Positions 24,781-39,142 of a DNA stretch of 64,000 nucleotides are shown piece by piece. Within the stretch, counting starts at the first letter, position 1. Each line of letters begins with the position of its first letter. The position numbers and the translations under genes were made by a program. The notes under the pieces are model-generated. The model had not been told where the DNA came from. It saw only the letters and a list, made by a program, of their open reading frames with translations, and ran no database searches. The stretch comes from Solea solea (Eukaryota; Chordata; Actinopteri; Pleuronectiformes; Soleidae): positions 24,181,613 to 24,245,612 of the forward strand of contig NC_081135.1 of the NCBI RefSeq assembly GCF_958295425.1, in the 5' to 3' direction.

Positions 24781-27371
24781 TAATACCTGTTGTTTATTGC
24801 TACAAACTCTTTATTATGTATGATATGTAAAACATTTCTTTATGTGATCTAGACTCTCAGTCATGACGACAAAGGGAGGGTCACACACTACACATACTTT
24901 GACCAAGAGGAGCCACTGACTCATGAGTCTCATCACATAAAACATACAGTATATGAGCCATATTTAGCCATGGACCATAAATAAAAAGACAAAAGAAACA
25001 TGAGAAGTGAAGTGGGGGAACAGTCAGCAAAACCAGGCTTAATTTAGCTCCGTTTCATGTCTCCCGGTCAACGGCTGAACCTAAATTTTAACAGTGATGT
25101 CACTGTGACCTCTGTTTTAATGATGGATTCCTCTTTTTCGTTCTCCCTCTTCTTCTCGCTAATGATCCGCTGTTGTTACTGTTCAGGTTTCAGCACTGGC
25201 ACCCTGCCACTGTCTCTGATTGGCTGGTTTGGCTTGAGTATTGCAGACTTGGATCAAATGTCCAGCATGTTGGAGACTAGATTGGGGTCTATGAAGTGAC
25301 GTTAGGAGGTCGGCAGATGTCAGCAGGCCTGTCTTTGCATATTTCACACTTGGCGATTGGCCATACTTCACCAGCACTGGTTAGAGGTCAGAATATTGGG
25401 CTGGAAATCTGTCAATTTGTATCCAATTCTATGCAAAGGACGTTTATTTTTTCAAAACTATCCTTTCTAATATACAGTATATTTCACTTGAAAAGTGTCT
25501 GGCTGTCTAGTTGTCATTAAAAATAGCATATTTTAATGTATTTATATTATCTTTGGTAGTTCATTTTCTTGGAAATTGGCATCACCATGGTTCTGATAAA
25601 CAAAAACATGGTATTAATAAGTGAACAGGATAGATCATGTCAACACATAGTATAATCTATTATGGAGCTCCTAAAATAGGTTTTGATCGTGGAGAGAAGG
25701 GGGATTTCTATGCAAATGTCACAGGAGATCAGGTGGACAGCTCCCATTGCAGATGTTTTTGTAAAAATTCACAATTCAAAGCACTACCGGCATACAAGTG
25801 GGCGAAACATTAATTTGTTTATTAAAAGTATAATAACATGAATTTAGTAACTTCATTTCATCACCCACTGTTTTCAGAATGGCTCAGTAGGAGAGGTGTT
25901 AGTGGGAAGTCCCTGGGGTTTATTTTGAGTGCAGCCTTTTCATCAGATATATCAAAAGGGAGAAGAAATCATCTCGACATAACAGCCCTACTGCGAGCTC
26001 CAACAGTCTCAACAGAGCAAAACATCACTTAAAAATAAGCATGTCATACATCAACATACGAGATGGGGCTTTCAAGGGACTTCACCACTCAGCAAAGTGC
26101 CACGACCTTCCTTGTCAAGGTTAAAACAGCAATGTAGCCTCACAAATAATCTACTGGTGCACAGACCAGACATAAGCAACAGTCACCAGACAGCTCTCAA
26201 ACAGAAAGAACATGATTATATTAAATGAATGATATTGTTTTGGTAGATGTTCTATTGTCAACAGCATCAAAAGTCTAAAAATAACAATTCATTCATTCAA
26301 CCAAATATTGTTTGTATAAAACAAGGCTGGATATATCGCATTCTACACAATAAATAATTATTTTTGGGTATAATGTCTTTGCATAATGGATCAGAGTCTG
26401 ACATAATCAAAGATTATTTTGACAGGATCTGTGACACTAAAGAAAATAAAATATATATTTCCACTTTTCTTATGCTCCAGCGTGTTTCACAGGATGAACA
26501 GTGACCTGGTTCAGTCAACATGTCAGATTTTACCTCATCTTGGCTAATACAAGATAATACAATACAGACTCCTTTTAGCACACTGCAGTTCTGTCTGCTT
26601 TCCCACCCAGAAGTCAACTATTTCACACTTTTAATACACTTCAATTCCTCTAAGTGAATACACTTCAGTAAGACTTTGACACCTGTGTTCTTTCAGTCCT
26701 TGTTTTCAATTTCTCTTAATGTCTTTCATTGGACTGTGCTTCGTGCATTTCATTACTTTGAAACTTCTCCTGAAATTAACCAAGTAGCAGTACCTGAGCT
26801 TAATAAAAGTTCATCACCTCCAAGTGACTGTATTTATTTTAGTTTTTTCTTACCACATTCTCTTAGATTTGATCATTCTGCCACTGATGCGTAGAGTGTG
26901 TTCATAAAAATAACAACATAGCTTGAAGTCATAAGTCACACATCTTAAGTGTGTGTATTGCTTGTTCACTGCTCTGGAAAAAAAAAGGATAAAAAGGTCT
27001 GCTGCGCTGCAAATAGTTGGAAATGGTGGTGCGTTCAAGTCCGATGCCAGACATTACTGGCTTGAACAATTCCATTATTATCATTTCTATGGAACTCAGC
27101 AACTTTCTTCAAATAAGCAATTGGCAAAGATGCAGTACTGCATAAAACACATATTCTACTTCTATAACTGAACCATAAATCCGCTTGTTGACATTGCTAA
27201 AAAGGTGCATGTATCCATTTCTTTCAATTATAGAAGCACACATAACGTTTGCACAGCTATTCATCGTAGACTACACCAGTGAACTATGAAGCAGGACTTC
27301 TAACGTTCAAACAACCATGTATTCTTCAGAACACCTAGATCAGCCTTTGTTATAGGATTGTATACAAGTAA

Positions 27372-27510
27372 GATTACATTGTTTTATATTGCAAGATAGT
27401 AGAAACAAAAATTAAGCCCAAAAGAACGATAGTGCTTTAACTTGTGTGTAACTTGTGTTCTCAACCTTATTTAATCTATTACACATTGTTCGCACATTGT
27501 TTGAATCACT
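27372..27510 (+). repeat. diverged third copy of the 280-bp repeat
   Basis: AAAAGAACGATAGTGCT (27419-27435) is identical to copy B. It is preceded by GTTTTATATTGCAAGATAGT (copies: GTTTTATTTCTCAAGAAAAC) and followed by CTATTACACATTGTTCGCAC (copies: TTATTGCTCATTGTACGCAT). The similarity then fades, and no telomere-type tail is present. Confidence 0.5.
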
Positions 27511-27576
27511 TCTGATTTCTGAATGAGATGGACAAGACGATGAGATGACTTCAATAACACGGTCTGACACTCCGCA

Positions 27577-27940
27577 AGTTGTTTCCATCGAGCGGAACAG
27601 TTTGGTTTGGTACACTATGGTACGTGTTTTTTCGCATTTGCATTAGGAATAGTACCAAAATAATCAGCTCCTTATAGTTAAATATATTTTTTTAGATTTT
27701 AGACATTTCCCTGGTAATTCTTGGAAATCAACCCAGGTTTTTAGGATTTAGCTTTGTTCGGCTTGATTCTTGTGCCGGACGTCTCTTCCTGTGACGGCAC
27801 TCACAGGAAGAGAGAACCAATCAGTGGCCGGCAGTCTGAAGACGTCACACATAGTACCTACTCAGTGCGCTTGGAACCTCGCCAGAGCAGGTACTAAAAA
27901 AAGTACCTGGTACCAGGTACTATGCTAGTGGAAACGCAAG
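27577..27940. mobile_element. MITE related to the element at 12793
   Basis: It starts near GTTTCCATCGAGCGGAACAG. Its right end reads GTACCAGGTACTATGCTAGT then GGAAACGC, and these terminal segments are inverted repeats of each other. A second left-end-like sequence (TTTTCGCATTTGCATTAGG) at about 27630 suggests that the element is nested or rearranged. The interior shares several blocks with the 12793 element in the same order. Confidence 0.65.
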
Positions 27941-28475
27941 TACCATGTTTATAGGGAAACTTTCAAAAAAGGCTCTCAGAGGCTCTCAAAATCAACTTTT
28001 AGAACAGTGTCCAAGTTCCTGAGGAAGCAGCTAAGGTAGGCCAACTCTCAGAATTGCTAGTCAGTGCCTGGCCAAACAGACCTGCAGCATATGCGCTCTG
28101 CCATCTGCTGTGTCCCATAGTTCCTCCTTATGCATTCACAGCTGGAGCCATATTCCGTCCCAATGGAAGTCTTTTCTGAAGCTCTTAGTTTGGTGCTTCA
28201 GAGTCTCAACAAGTCCTCAAACCTGAATAACCAACTGATTATCTGTTCCTGCTGTTTTGTACCTAACCTTGGTTTACATGGTTAGAACAATAGATATTAA
28301 ATTCCTTAAGATGTCCATTGTCATGGTGTGGATATTGAGAACATGATTAAAGTTGGAATGTCAAAGGCCTATGATTTGTTGAACCATCCACACACCCAAA
28401 CCTCTTCCGGATTCAGATCATTGCTCTTGTTACTACTGCTTTCTATGTCTCTATTCCTACTCTGTCATAACTAAA

Positions 28476-28600
28476 CTCACTCACTCGTTGTCTACCGCTT
28501 TTCCTCCCCCTGAGGGTCACGGGGGGGCCGAAACCAATCCCAGCTGACATGGGGCAAAAGGCGAGGTACACCATGGACAGGTCGCCAGTCCATCACAGGG
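28476..28600 (-). mobile_element. retroposon fragment, same family as the copy at 22606
   Basis: This insert shares the order TCTACCGCTT, TCCTCC, GAGGGTCAC, AATCCCAGCTGACAT, GGCGAGGTACACC and GTCGCCAGTCCATCACAGGG with the 22606 copy, in the same orientation and of similar length. Its tail is (CTCA)n-like. Flanking GTCATAACTAAA and GTCATGACTACT may be a diverged target duplication. Confidence 0.8.
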
Positions 28601-29564
28601 TCATGACTACTATGATAGCTAGAGGTCAGTTAACACCAATGTGGGTGGTAATAAGCTTTTTGTCCTATGGGGTTTGGAAAGTTTTAAGAGCCAGTGTGTT
28701 TTCAATAAAACCTCTAAAGATTTCATTGCAGCCATGAATAAATCATTTTTCATTCATATACAGTATTTAATCAGCAATATCTGAAAATGTTTCCACTTAC
28801 TGGTGACACAGACGTTTGCAAATTTATTTTTTGATTAATTGCATTCGCATACATCATTTAAATATACCTCAATTATTTATGTTGTTTGTTTTCCTCCTAA
28901 CAACAGTTTAAAAATGATTTGTTTTAACATTCTGGTTAATTTGGTTTAGACTACACTTTTAGTGTTATCAGTGTTGCCACTTGCAGCTACACCACATGTT
29001 TAAATCCATATAATTGACACAAAGCAACCTACACTGTATGTATGGGGAAAAGTGGCTCATTACGATTTCTGAAGCGTCAACAAATTGAGCCTAGCATTAG
29101 TTTGAGCATGTCACACGCTCAGCCCAGTACGTCCGCTGACAGCAGCAGATCTCTAGGCACATCAGCTGACGACTCCCTTGATCCCCCTCCATGCATTCAG
29201 TTTTCAGTCTCATACTGCATGGCCTATTTGAGCTGCCATATCCTGCCTATTCCCCCTGCTTCACAGTGATGTGTTTTACAATCTACCGTCACCACCACCA
29301 CCACCTCCTTTACATGCTGTATCTGATCTGCATCAATGTCAAGGTGTCGTCACTGATGTCTGCTCTACTCTATGCCGTCTTTTGGCTGCTGCTCTATCCG
29401 CCTCATTTTTCCATGTAAGCACAATAAAAGGAAGTGTGTGCTCTCCTCGTTTTCGGTTTTCCACGATGCATGTGGAAGAGCAGGGAGACCCAAAAACAGA
29501 GCCATGCGGCCAAACACATTTTTATAAATCACATTTTGAATATTGTATTGAACACTCTTCTAAC

Positions 29565-29939
29565 TAGAGCTGAAACGATGAATCGATGAATCGATTATTA
29601 ATCGATTACTAAATTAATCAACAACTATTTTGATAATCGAATAATCGGTTTGAAGATTTTTTCATGATTAAAACAAGATTTCCGATTGTTTAAGCTTCTT
29701 AAATGTGAATATTTTCTTAATTTCTTTGCTCTGGATAACAAAGAAATCAATAAAAGTTAATCATTTTGTTTGTGGACAAAACAAGACATTTGAGAACATC
29801 ATAATTTCCAGGTTTGACGAGCACCAATCCACATTTTTTAAGGTTTTCTGATCTTCTAACACCAAACGATTAATCGATTCATCGAGAAAATAATCGACAG
29901 ATTAATCGATTATGAAAATAATCGTTAGTTGCAGCTCTA
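29565..29939. mobile_element. hAT-type MITE with 8-bp target duplication
   Basis: This 375-bp palindromic-ended element starts TAGAGCTG and ends CAGCTCTA. Long imperfect terminal repeats are rich in ATCGATTAATCGATTA motifs. It is flanked on both sides by the identical 8-mer CTTCTAAC (29557-29564 and 29940-29947). An 8-bp target duplication is the hallmark of the hAT superfamily. The sequence matches a repeat family I recognise as common in teleost genomes. There is no coding capacity. Confidence 0.9.
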
Positions 29940-32900
29940 CTTCTAACTGTAATTAAACATAATGAAAAACATAAATAATTGATTGATCTTCAAGTATTCA
30001 GTTCAGATAAAATATTGGACACACATTTATGTCCAAACTTTCGACTGGTACTGTACCGTGACCCTGATGAGACTCTGTAGGCTCACTCACCATCTTGTCA
30101 AAAATAATTGCGGTTGGTGAGAGGTTGGTGTCACTCACCGCTCTACTTAACACTGATCATGTAGTTAACACTGTATGCTTCCAGAAATGCAACTTCATGT
30201 GCATTTTAGGTTTAATGTAGAATGCATTCACTGTTTCAGTTGCACTCAAATAGAAAACTCTGCTCTTTGCCTTGTGAATCATCAAACTTTAACAAAAAAA
30301 GGTGTAAGTCAGGTCATGATCACAGGAACTGAACGAGAATGAAATGCTGCAACATGAAACTACAAATCTTTGTATCCAAGACTGTCTATTCTTTACACTT
30401 TTAGTAATGTCTATATATTTTAGTACAGAATAAGCAAGCTTCTCACACAGGTTAGAACCTGCATCAACCAAACAAAACAAAAGGATGACAGTTTTCTATA
30501 ACAATGTCAGGAGTCGTAATGAAAGCCATGCTTGTGTTTTAAATAACTTGAGGATGCAGATGCAGAGGAATGTGCCCTTGGGTGAATGAGGACAGGTTCA
30601 AGAGGGAATGAAATCTCACTGACATAAAAGACTCGACAATAAAAGCAGCGCAGTACAATGCAATGATGGTGTTCTTCATTCTCAGGAGAGTCAGCATGAA
30701 GGGGAAAAGGACAAGAATAAAGATGGTGGAACAGTTTTCATGCTCGTGACAGTCTTGTCAGCTTTTCTGAACGCGTCAAGATATTACACTGCAACATGTC
30801 ATTATGCAAGTCTGAGTGCCATGATAAAACAGCAGAGTGGTTTACTGTTTCATGTGAAACACCATTTTGTGTGAAATAGCATTTTCATACAACACTGTGG
30901 TGTATTAAAATGTTTCTCTGTGTAATATAAAAAAAAACACTTTGATGGAAGATAAATGCATAAACTGCCCTCTGTCAATGTTTAAGAGACATTTTAAAAG
31001 GCTACTGAGAAGTTTGATGTCATTCACAAAATGAAGCTACAAACACACCCGTTTCTCATACCGATTTGTCCTCATCCATGATTATAGCTTAGAAGACGTG
31101 ACCATATTGTCTACATCTGCAGAAAACTAATAAGTAACTTCATAATTAAAGCTTCAGCCAATTCTGTCAACATTGTCTTCCTCTCTTGTCAAATGGGAGG
31201 ATTTGCTTCTTTTCTTTTTAAAAAACAAAACAAACAAAAAACGATTATATGTCATCTATATGAAATATGAGATCTTTTTTTTATGTTAAGATTTGAATTT
31301 GAATATGTTTTGACCTAAACTGTGCAACTATAATGGAATGCTCATGTGTCACACCACTCTGCGACGTGCATGAAATCATTACTGCAAAGATAAATGTATT
31401 GTATGGATTTATTTAGCACCGTCTGCAGCACAATTTACAAATAACAGGCACGGCATAATCAGCACATGAAGCACGGTGTCTGGCTTTGATGGCTGTGCAG
31501 AAGTATGTAATAAAAAGCCCAGTGGATGCATGAGAAGACTAGTGAAGATACTCGATCCATGAGGGCAGTATGCCTAGACGCCCCTGAGAATTATACCCTA
31601 GCAGACAAGCCACTCTCTCCTGAGTCACCTTGCTAAGTAGAGCATGCAAGTGGACTACTCTAGACTTAACAGCTGGTGGCTGTTTGGAGACCTGGGCGGA
31701 ATCTACTCTGATCATTACTTTTCACACAGGATTTACAGCTTAGTTTACCAACAGCCACCATTATTAGTTCTGATACCTTGTTACAGTGCAAGTGCCCTCT
31801 GCTCTGCTTCACTGCCAGGAAGAGGACACAACTCAACTGCACAAGACTGCTCCCCACAGTGGGCCGCTGAAAGACACCACACTGAACCATCCTCAGGAGC
31901 AGTGTAAAGGCAAACAGCCTCTCCAGTAGCACATCAGGTGTAGTCAGATGTTGTCAACAAGACAGAGAGTGGCAGACGTGTGGCTAAAGATAGATCCAAC
32001 GACAGAAATGAGGCATTCATTTCATGATGGCTAGGTTTTGACAGGCAGATGAGGTGTTGGGGGGGAAAGAACCAGGTATATGTCACATCCAGAAGCTGAA
32101 AGTTGATTCGTATATCACTAAAGAAATGCACATTGATCCTGGGGATTGTTTTCTTAAAGCCAGAGATGATTCATGGACAGAAGGGTTTGTTTTCCCCCCA
32201 ACTACTGGAAACTGTGTACATAAAAATGAATAGTAAATCAAAAAAGTAGTAGGTTGTCAGATATCAAGTCAGAGATGTGTACCAAAAATGGCTTCAGGGG
32301 CAATTCAGGCTTCTTGGGAAATTCAGCACCCACAAATGCATGAAAAAAGTATGGAAGAAACCAGAGGTGATTTTACTCAGGGTTGCGTTTATGTCGCGGC
32401 CGTTAGCGAACAAAACCTTGGAAGCGGATTAATGACCAGTCTAACACAGTATTCATCAGCACTGCACTTCCCTCATCTGCTTTGCATCCTCTACTTCACA
32501 AACTGAGGAACTTCTCCTGGATGGTGGAGGTTCACAGTTTATTTTCGTGTTGACAAAGACCAGTTTGACCTAATACTTTGGTGAAAATATCTATGCACAC
32601 AGCTTTGAGCCATAATATCCACTATACTGTATCAATGGGATATGGTTGAAGTGATTAAGCTGCAACCTGCCAAAAGGACAGTTTGTCAATACAGATAGGA
32701 AAACAGCTGTGATCATCCTTGTACGTCCAAACTCATCAAATATATTTCTAGTGAGAATCTGGATGATTCACTAAAGGTTGCATGGAATATCTGTATAATC
32801 ATCTCCAGTTTCACGGTGCATGCCAAATATCATAATAAATGTCATAAGTTTTGACCTTTGAACTCCATCACTTGATTTTTTTTTTTTCCAATTTGAGATT

Positions 32901-35900
32901 TGTGTGAAATGTCAAATTTAGCGAATAAAAACCCTGCTTTGTGAGATCACTATAATGTGAAAAACAAATTAACATTTGTGCGACAAATGAAACAAATCTC
33001 TTAAAGTATTCTTGAGATATATGAGATATAGGTACAGAAAACTCCACAACATTGTGTCTCCAGCCATGGCTGTCACAAGCTAAATGGCACATGGTGCAAA
33101 AATAAAATGATTAAATAGTGGAAATGTGTTTCTCTGTGGCTCCAGGTTAGAGTGTAATTGGCCAGGTGACAGGTTCAGAATCCCATCCAATCAAGCTTCT
33201 GTTGACAGCGTGAGCACTCATTCCTTCACAGTTCAAATTATTCGTAAAACATTGAATAGCTGCTGCAAGACTGTCACAAGAGAATAACTTCAATCCATTT
33301 CCTTGAAACAGATTTATCTCCATGGCTGCATTCCTTTAGTATCCTATAGAACAGTTGCTGCTTTTAAACATAACACATCATTTTTTTGTAGTATGTCTGT
33401 GAAATTTAGTCAATTTAAAAACTCAAATTACATGCTGCAACTAACTTTTTTTTTTTTAAAGTGCCCAAACTTAGAACTGAATTCCCTTCTAGTTTTATGT
33501 TAAATGTGCAGACGGCATCACCATTATAGATTTTAGAAAGCAGGGTTGTGAGCAACCGAAAGTTGGACATAAACCGTGCTCAAGGCCATAGCCAAAATAC
33601 CCAGAAAGCTTAGGTCACAGACAGGATTAGAATGTAGGAATGTAGAATTGTATCCAGAAAGTTCTTAAGGCAGGACTTTATGTCTTTCCTGAACAAACTG
33701 AAGCACATCAAAATTCACAGCTAAAGATGTCTTCCTCTTGGGAGCAGCAAAAAGAACAATATTCCATCTGATGTAGGTTCCAGAGTGGCAGAATAAAAGA
33801 ATTTAGTCAAAAAAAAACATTAAATTAAATTAATAAATTAAAAATTAAATGGTAGCATCCTGCACACTGACAGCACAATGCAGATCAGGTAATCATGTGA
33901 CATCCGACCATGTGTTGCATGTGCATTAAACAGAAAAAAACATAACAAAATCATTTTATTTATTTAACTGACTTCAGGAGATTATTTATCACTTATAATT
34001 CTTTGTTATTAAATTGGCACATTTCTGACACTGGGACAACAAAGAGTTTTCCCCAAAAAAATTTGGTAGAAAATACTCTTTGGTTACAACATTTGGTAAG
34101 CTGGGATCTTACTGAACCTATCCGAATCCACTTTCAGATTTCAGTTCTAGCAGAAAGCCTCTGAAAACTTGGCTTCAAATTTATCGACAGCATTTTATGG
34201 TAAAGACTAAACAAGCAACAATCAACATTAAGGGAAAAATGTTATTAACTCAAAAACCCCTCTCGTCTGCTTCAATCCACTGATGAGGCGTGAAAATATT
34301 TTGTTTCTAATTTGAACTCAAATTGGCACTTAGACAGTCATGCCACCTTTAGCTGTAATTCATTGTGCCCTTTTTTTATATAATTGTAAGAAAATACATT
34401 TTCCAGGGTTGCATTGTCTTTGACCATATTTCTTACAATAAGCTTCTTGTTAGGCTTTAAGAGGACAACATATTATCTAGCTCTCAGAGGGAACACCCAT
34501 AGAGAGCGCCCATCATGTGGCCATGTTGGCATTCATGAGCATGATTGATGACACAGGGACAGAGGCTGCATTTGAGAAATCCCCTCTGCTGCAGAAGAAG
34601 TGATGATTGTTTCGCTTCGTCTTTCCTGATAGTATCCCCCTCTGCCACTCGGTAGGACACATTCACATTGCACTATATAGTAGCAGGAGGCAGCCTCGAA
34701 CGGTGGTGCTACACACTGCATGCAAACAAAACATTAACTACCAAACCCAAAAGTTAAATTATCTGTAATAATACACAAATATATTATATATGCAGGGTGA
34801 ATGGGGACACATTAAACCAAGCAAAAGTTGGGATCCTTCTCAGGATTTTACCTTCATGCAGATTTACTATATCTCATTGTGTCACAACAATGCTGATATA
34901 TGCTGCACCTGGCCGTTCTTTCTAATAGCACTCACGTTTAACCCTTTTCAATCCTCTCCATTCCATTACATGACAGTAGAGGACCTGGAATCATTTGGCT
35001 CATCGTTCATGCACCCCAGGAACACATAAAATACCGGCCGCATTATTTCTGTCCCATCTCCATCTCCTGCCTGGAAGTAAACAGCGCGGGACATTAAATG
35101 ACTGCATGACAGAATATGACATGCCAGGAAGTTCCATTGAATCCTGCAGTCAGCTGTGTGACTCACTTTCCATATCTTCCAGTCTTGTCTCAGACGTTGG
35201 GTAATCCACTAAGTGAAAACTGAGCCGGTCGAGGGAAGACTGAGAGCAGGTTTCATCTTTACCCAGAGCAGTGAGGAGCTGGATTTAAAATTAGATTCAA
35301 AAGCAGAATTTGAATTTTAAAGGGCCTCATAAATTTGTGCTTGTCAATAGTCAAAATGCAGTAAGTAATGACTGTTTTGAGAGGGACATGCTGTGGGCAT
35401 TTCTAGAAAGACTTTTAGATCTGACTCTCATGACTCTTGCTGCTGACAGCCTTCAGCCGGCCCTGGTCAGCAGACAGAAGCACTGCAGTAGTCTAGTGGA
35501 ATGACTATATCAACTGAGCCTTTTGGCTTTAGATAATAACAATATCCAATGCTGTCACTCCACCGGAACTGGCTCCTTATGTTTGACCAAATGTCAGTGA
35601 TTTTAAGCCTTTTCATTTTTAGCCCTACACACAAAGACACTGTAGCTGTGCTTGACCATTTCAAGCAGTGCTGAGCAAACAAACCCTGCTGTTATGTCTG
35701 GTATCTTCCCATTTCCCTGCTGTTACTTCAGTTATATGTGTGATGGCTAATCAATTCGACCAGTGTAGATATGTGTACCTCATACCTAAGACTGAAAGAA
35801 AAAAAAAAAAAAAGAAAAAAGTGTTGTGTTTTCAACAGTAGTCTGTCTGGCATTAACGTCAAACAGATCAAGACAGTAAAACATTTTTCACATCCATACA

Positions 35901-36383
35901 TGTGATGAGGGAAAACAGGTGTTTTATAAATAGTTTGAAAGTAAGCATACTCTCTAATGGCATCATACAAGAAAAGCAGCAAAAGCACACACATCTGTCA
36001 CTACAGTTTGAGTTTGACGGCAGAGAAAGAACGAGAGAGAGCAAGAGAACACCAGCAACAGTTTCACATAAAATACAGTATGGAAAAGCAGAGAAAGCAT
36101 CATCATTACCAGTAACACCCAGGTTGACATTTTCCCAAAGACATCAGCGAGTTAATAGAGTGTGATGGCAGCTACAAAGCCGGCAGAAACAATAAGCGAC
36201 ATGGGAAGCTTTAAGAGCCCACAAGTACCAACTAATCTACAAGCACTGGAATATTAACTCCACAGTAATGTCATGACTGAACATGCTCCCCATCTGCCAC
36301 ATTGGCACTCTTAACCCCTCCACTGCCATGCCTACAGTAGATAATGAATATTTGTATGGCCATTTTTTCATGCCGGTAAATAA

Positions 36384-37098
36384 TAGGGCTGTGTATTGGC
36401 AAGAATCTGGCATTATGATACACACAGGGGAGACAATATGACATATTGCAATATAATGGTATACAATAATCAGTATTTTCCTCCCCCAAAAAACTTACAG
36501 TAAAATAACGATTTATATGCATGGATACAGTTTTCTTTGTCTAGTGAGAGCGAGTGTTTTTCTCCTTAATTTCCTTCTATGTCATATTTATATTTTCCAA
36601 TGTGTGTGTATGTATGTTGGTATAAGTGTGTATATGTGCAGGAGTTTATGCATTTATATATATATATATATATAAAAATACTTATATACAGACACACGTA
36701 TATATACAGACACACGAACACACACACACACATATAGGTACGAAGAATTATGTGTAGTTATTATGTGAATTATGTGAAGTTGATTAGTTAAATGCATGAA
36801 AAGAAGTTAAGTGAACAATTTGTGAATTGAACATTTGTTCTTCTTTAGGTTCGAAATAATCCGCATTTTTGATTTTGCTGTGCAATGTCTCGTAAAGATT
36901 CTGATTCTGATTCTGATCCCAAACTAAACTAAACCAAGAGTTAAATGACTGAAAGCCTGCTGTCAACTAGCGGTTGGTGAATTAAATACAACACAAAACC
37001 CCTGTCAAGAATATTTCAATATCGATGCAGCACTTACGTATTACGCCACAAAATATCATGATATTCAAGTGTATCGATATGTGCTTGCACCACTACAA
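36384..37098. mobile_element. probable MITE with microsatellite-rich interior
   Basis: It starts GGGCTGTGTATTGGCAAGAA followed by ACACAATATGACATATTGC-type sequence. It ends ATATCATGATATTCAAGTGT and ATCGATATGTGCTTGCACC. Both ends resemble the termini of a teleost repeat with ATCGATATGG motifs. The middle holds (TA)n, (CA)n and a (GATTCT)n run (about 36897-36915). The boundaries are uncertain. Confidence 0.5.
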
Positions 37099-38147
37099 AC
37101 TAAACATCAATTCTACAGAAAAATGCTTTAGGGAACTTGAATGTGTCGCCACAGTGGATCATCTGCCTCTGTTAACCCTGATCAACTTCTACCTTTGTCA
37201 ATGCAATTTCTTTAAAGAGACAGCAGGCCACTTACATTTACTGAGTGATTCCTGTTACTTTTCCTCAGAGCTGGTGGTGTGAACACTTTTCACCTTGTTG
37301 TTTTGGACACAGAATAACGTAGTTCCTCTGTGCCGTAAATCGATTCACTGTTTTTCCACGAAGACCACATCCCTGTGGTTATAAAAGCAAGGCTTACAGT
37401 GGATCAATAAATCGTAGAATGAGAAAACTTTACATGGTATGTGCTGTATTTCTGCTTCTAATGCCAGAAACCCAGTCGATCAGTTTTTTTTTTGTTTTTT
37501 TAGCTTTTTTTATTAGCTTTTCTCTCTATTACTTAAGGTGTGACGTGGCTCAGCTCACGTATTGTTTGCCTGAGTGAGAGGCAGTTGAAGCGTCAAGGAC
37601 ATGCCCATCAGCGTTTGTAATTTGCTGGGGTGTTGATAACGTGCGGTTCAGCAAGGTTATAACTCTTTCAAAGACCTGATCCAATGTGTCTATTCAGGGT
37701 GATACCAACTGGAGGTGAGAGAGAGACTGAAATTTTCACTCATTTGGGAGATTAATTGTGATGTCAGGGACCTGAATCCAACGGATTTCATCAGTTTGTT
37801 GTTCAACACATCTGTGAGCCAGTTTGCCTGATGTCACATGTGCAGCCAGATTTCCCTGCTTCGTAGGAAGCATGATTGGCCCTGAAGCACAACAATGACG
37901 ACATGGAGAGTGATGTCAGCTGGACTATTATTCATTCATCATTTTAAAACAAAGAAATGCACTAATTGCAAACGCTCCAATTCAATTATTATATATGTGA
38001 CACGGGAAACAATTCATATCTCTAAGTCAACGCGTACAACGCTTATCATCTTTTTGAATATTGAACTGAAAAGTCAAATCACAATCACATAAATTATAAC
38101 TATGCCGAGTGAGGAACTACAGAAAAATCCTGTGAAATTAAGTGTGT

Positions 38148-38188
38148 AGATATATGTACATATATATATATACATATATATACATATA

Positions 38189-38226
<38 letters not shown>

Positions 38227-38282
38227 CATACATATGTTATATACGTATATATATATATATATATATATACATACATATGTTA
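38148..38282. repeat. (TA)n/(TACA)n microsatellite
   Basis: This is a 135-base TA-dominated tract with interspersed CATA and GTATA. It contains TACATACATACATATGTTA-type segments twice. It lies about 900 bases inside intron 1 from exon 1. Confidence 0.95.
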
Positions 38283-39142
38283 CATTTAACTTGATAAAGA
38301 CATTTACAGTGAGACGTTACAGAAGATTTTGAAATGATATGCCAGGCTCTGACAGTGAACACTGAATCCAGCTGAACATAATTAATGCAAGATTTATGTC
38401 CTTATGAATCTCTTTACTTTCACACAGGACTCAGATGCGAATTGACCTATGCACATCATTCATTCATAATCAAAGGGGGGTGTAGAGGCTTCCATCAGGT
38501 AGCATCAGTGATTATGATAGTTAAGGGCTGAAGTATAGTGCAGGAGCCTGCAGTTCCACTTCACCTTATCACCCCATCTTTGCAGGAACATGAGTTAATC
38601 TGTTGAGTTGACCATTCATAATCTCTGCTTGGTTGGGCACTGTCACCTCTCGGCTGGACTTGATGCTGAGGGACTGGCTAGTATTACGAGGGTAAAAAAA
38701 AAGGTTATCTCAGCATGAACGTACAATCACATTATCCGTTAAGAGCAGCAGTGCCGTGTGTGTGTGTTGATCAGCTGTGGGATGCAGAAGGTTGCTCCAG
38801 CTGTTGCTCACCATCATATCCAATCAGTTAGGACGATTTAGCAAACGCAGTGTGTGTGTGAGAATATCCCGTGTGTGCGTTTTAAAAACTTCCCCCGCGT
38901 GAAAACTCACTGCAACTTCGTGAGTGACAGGTGGTTGAGGTGCAGTTGCAGCAGTGACTCCTGCAGCATTTTTTTTTTGTTTTTTTGGTTTTTACACAAT
39001 AATGTTGCATCATAATAAATGCAGCGAATGGATGATTTGGGATTAGATTTTACCAGCTTGCACAAAAAAAAAAAAAAACAGAATGTATTAACCAGCTTAA
39101 TTATAATGCAGTACACAAAGTGTGAGCCTGACTCAGCCTTAC

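Larger units (their letters stand above)
19987..39142 (-). other. gpc6: gpc6 intron 1
   Basis: This is the largest intron in the window, at 19,156 bases. The acceptor is ttgcag and the donor gtaagg. It carries at least eight transposon-derived segments: MITEs at about 20528, 23068, 27577, 29565 and 36384; a Tc1 transposase relic at 23338; and retroposon copies at 22606 and 28476. It also holds a 24-nt-unit repeat block (24636-24780) and TA-rich microsatellites (36651-36740, 38148-38282). A very long first intron is typical of vertebrate glypican-5/6 genes, where enhancers often sit. No second gene was recognised inside it. Confidence 0.88.
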
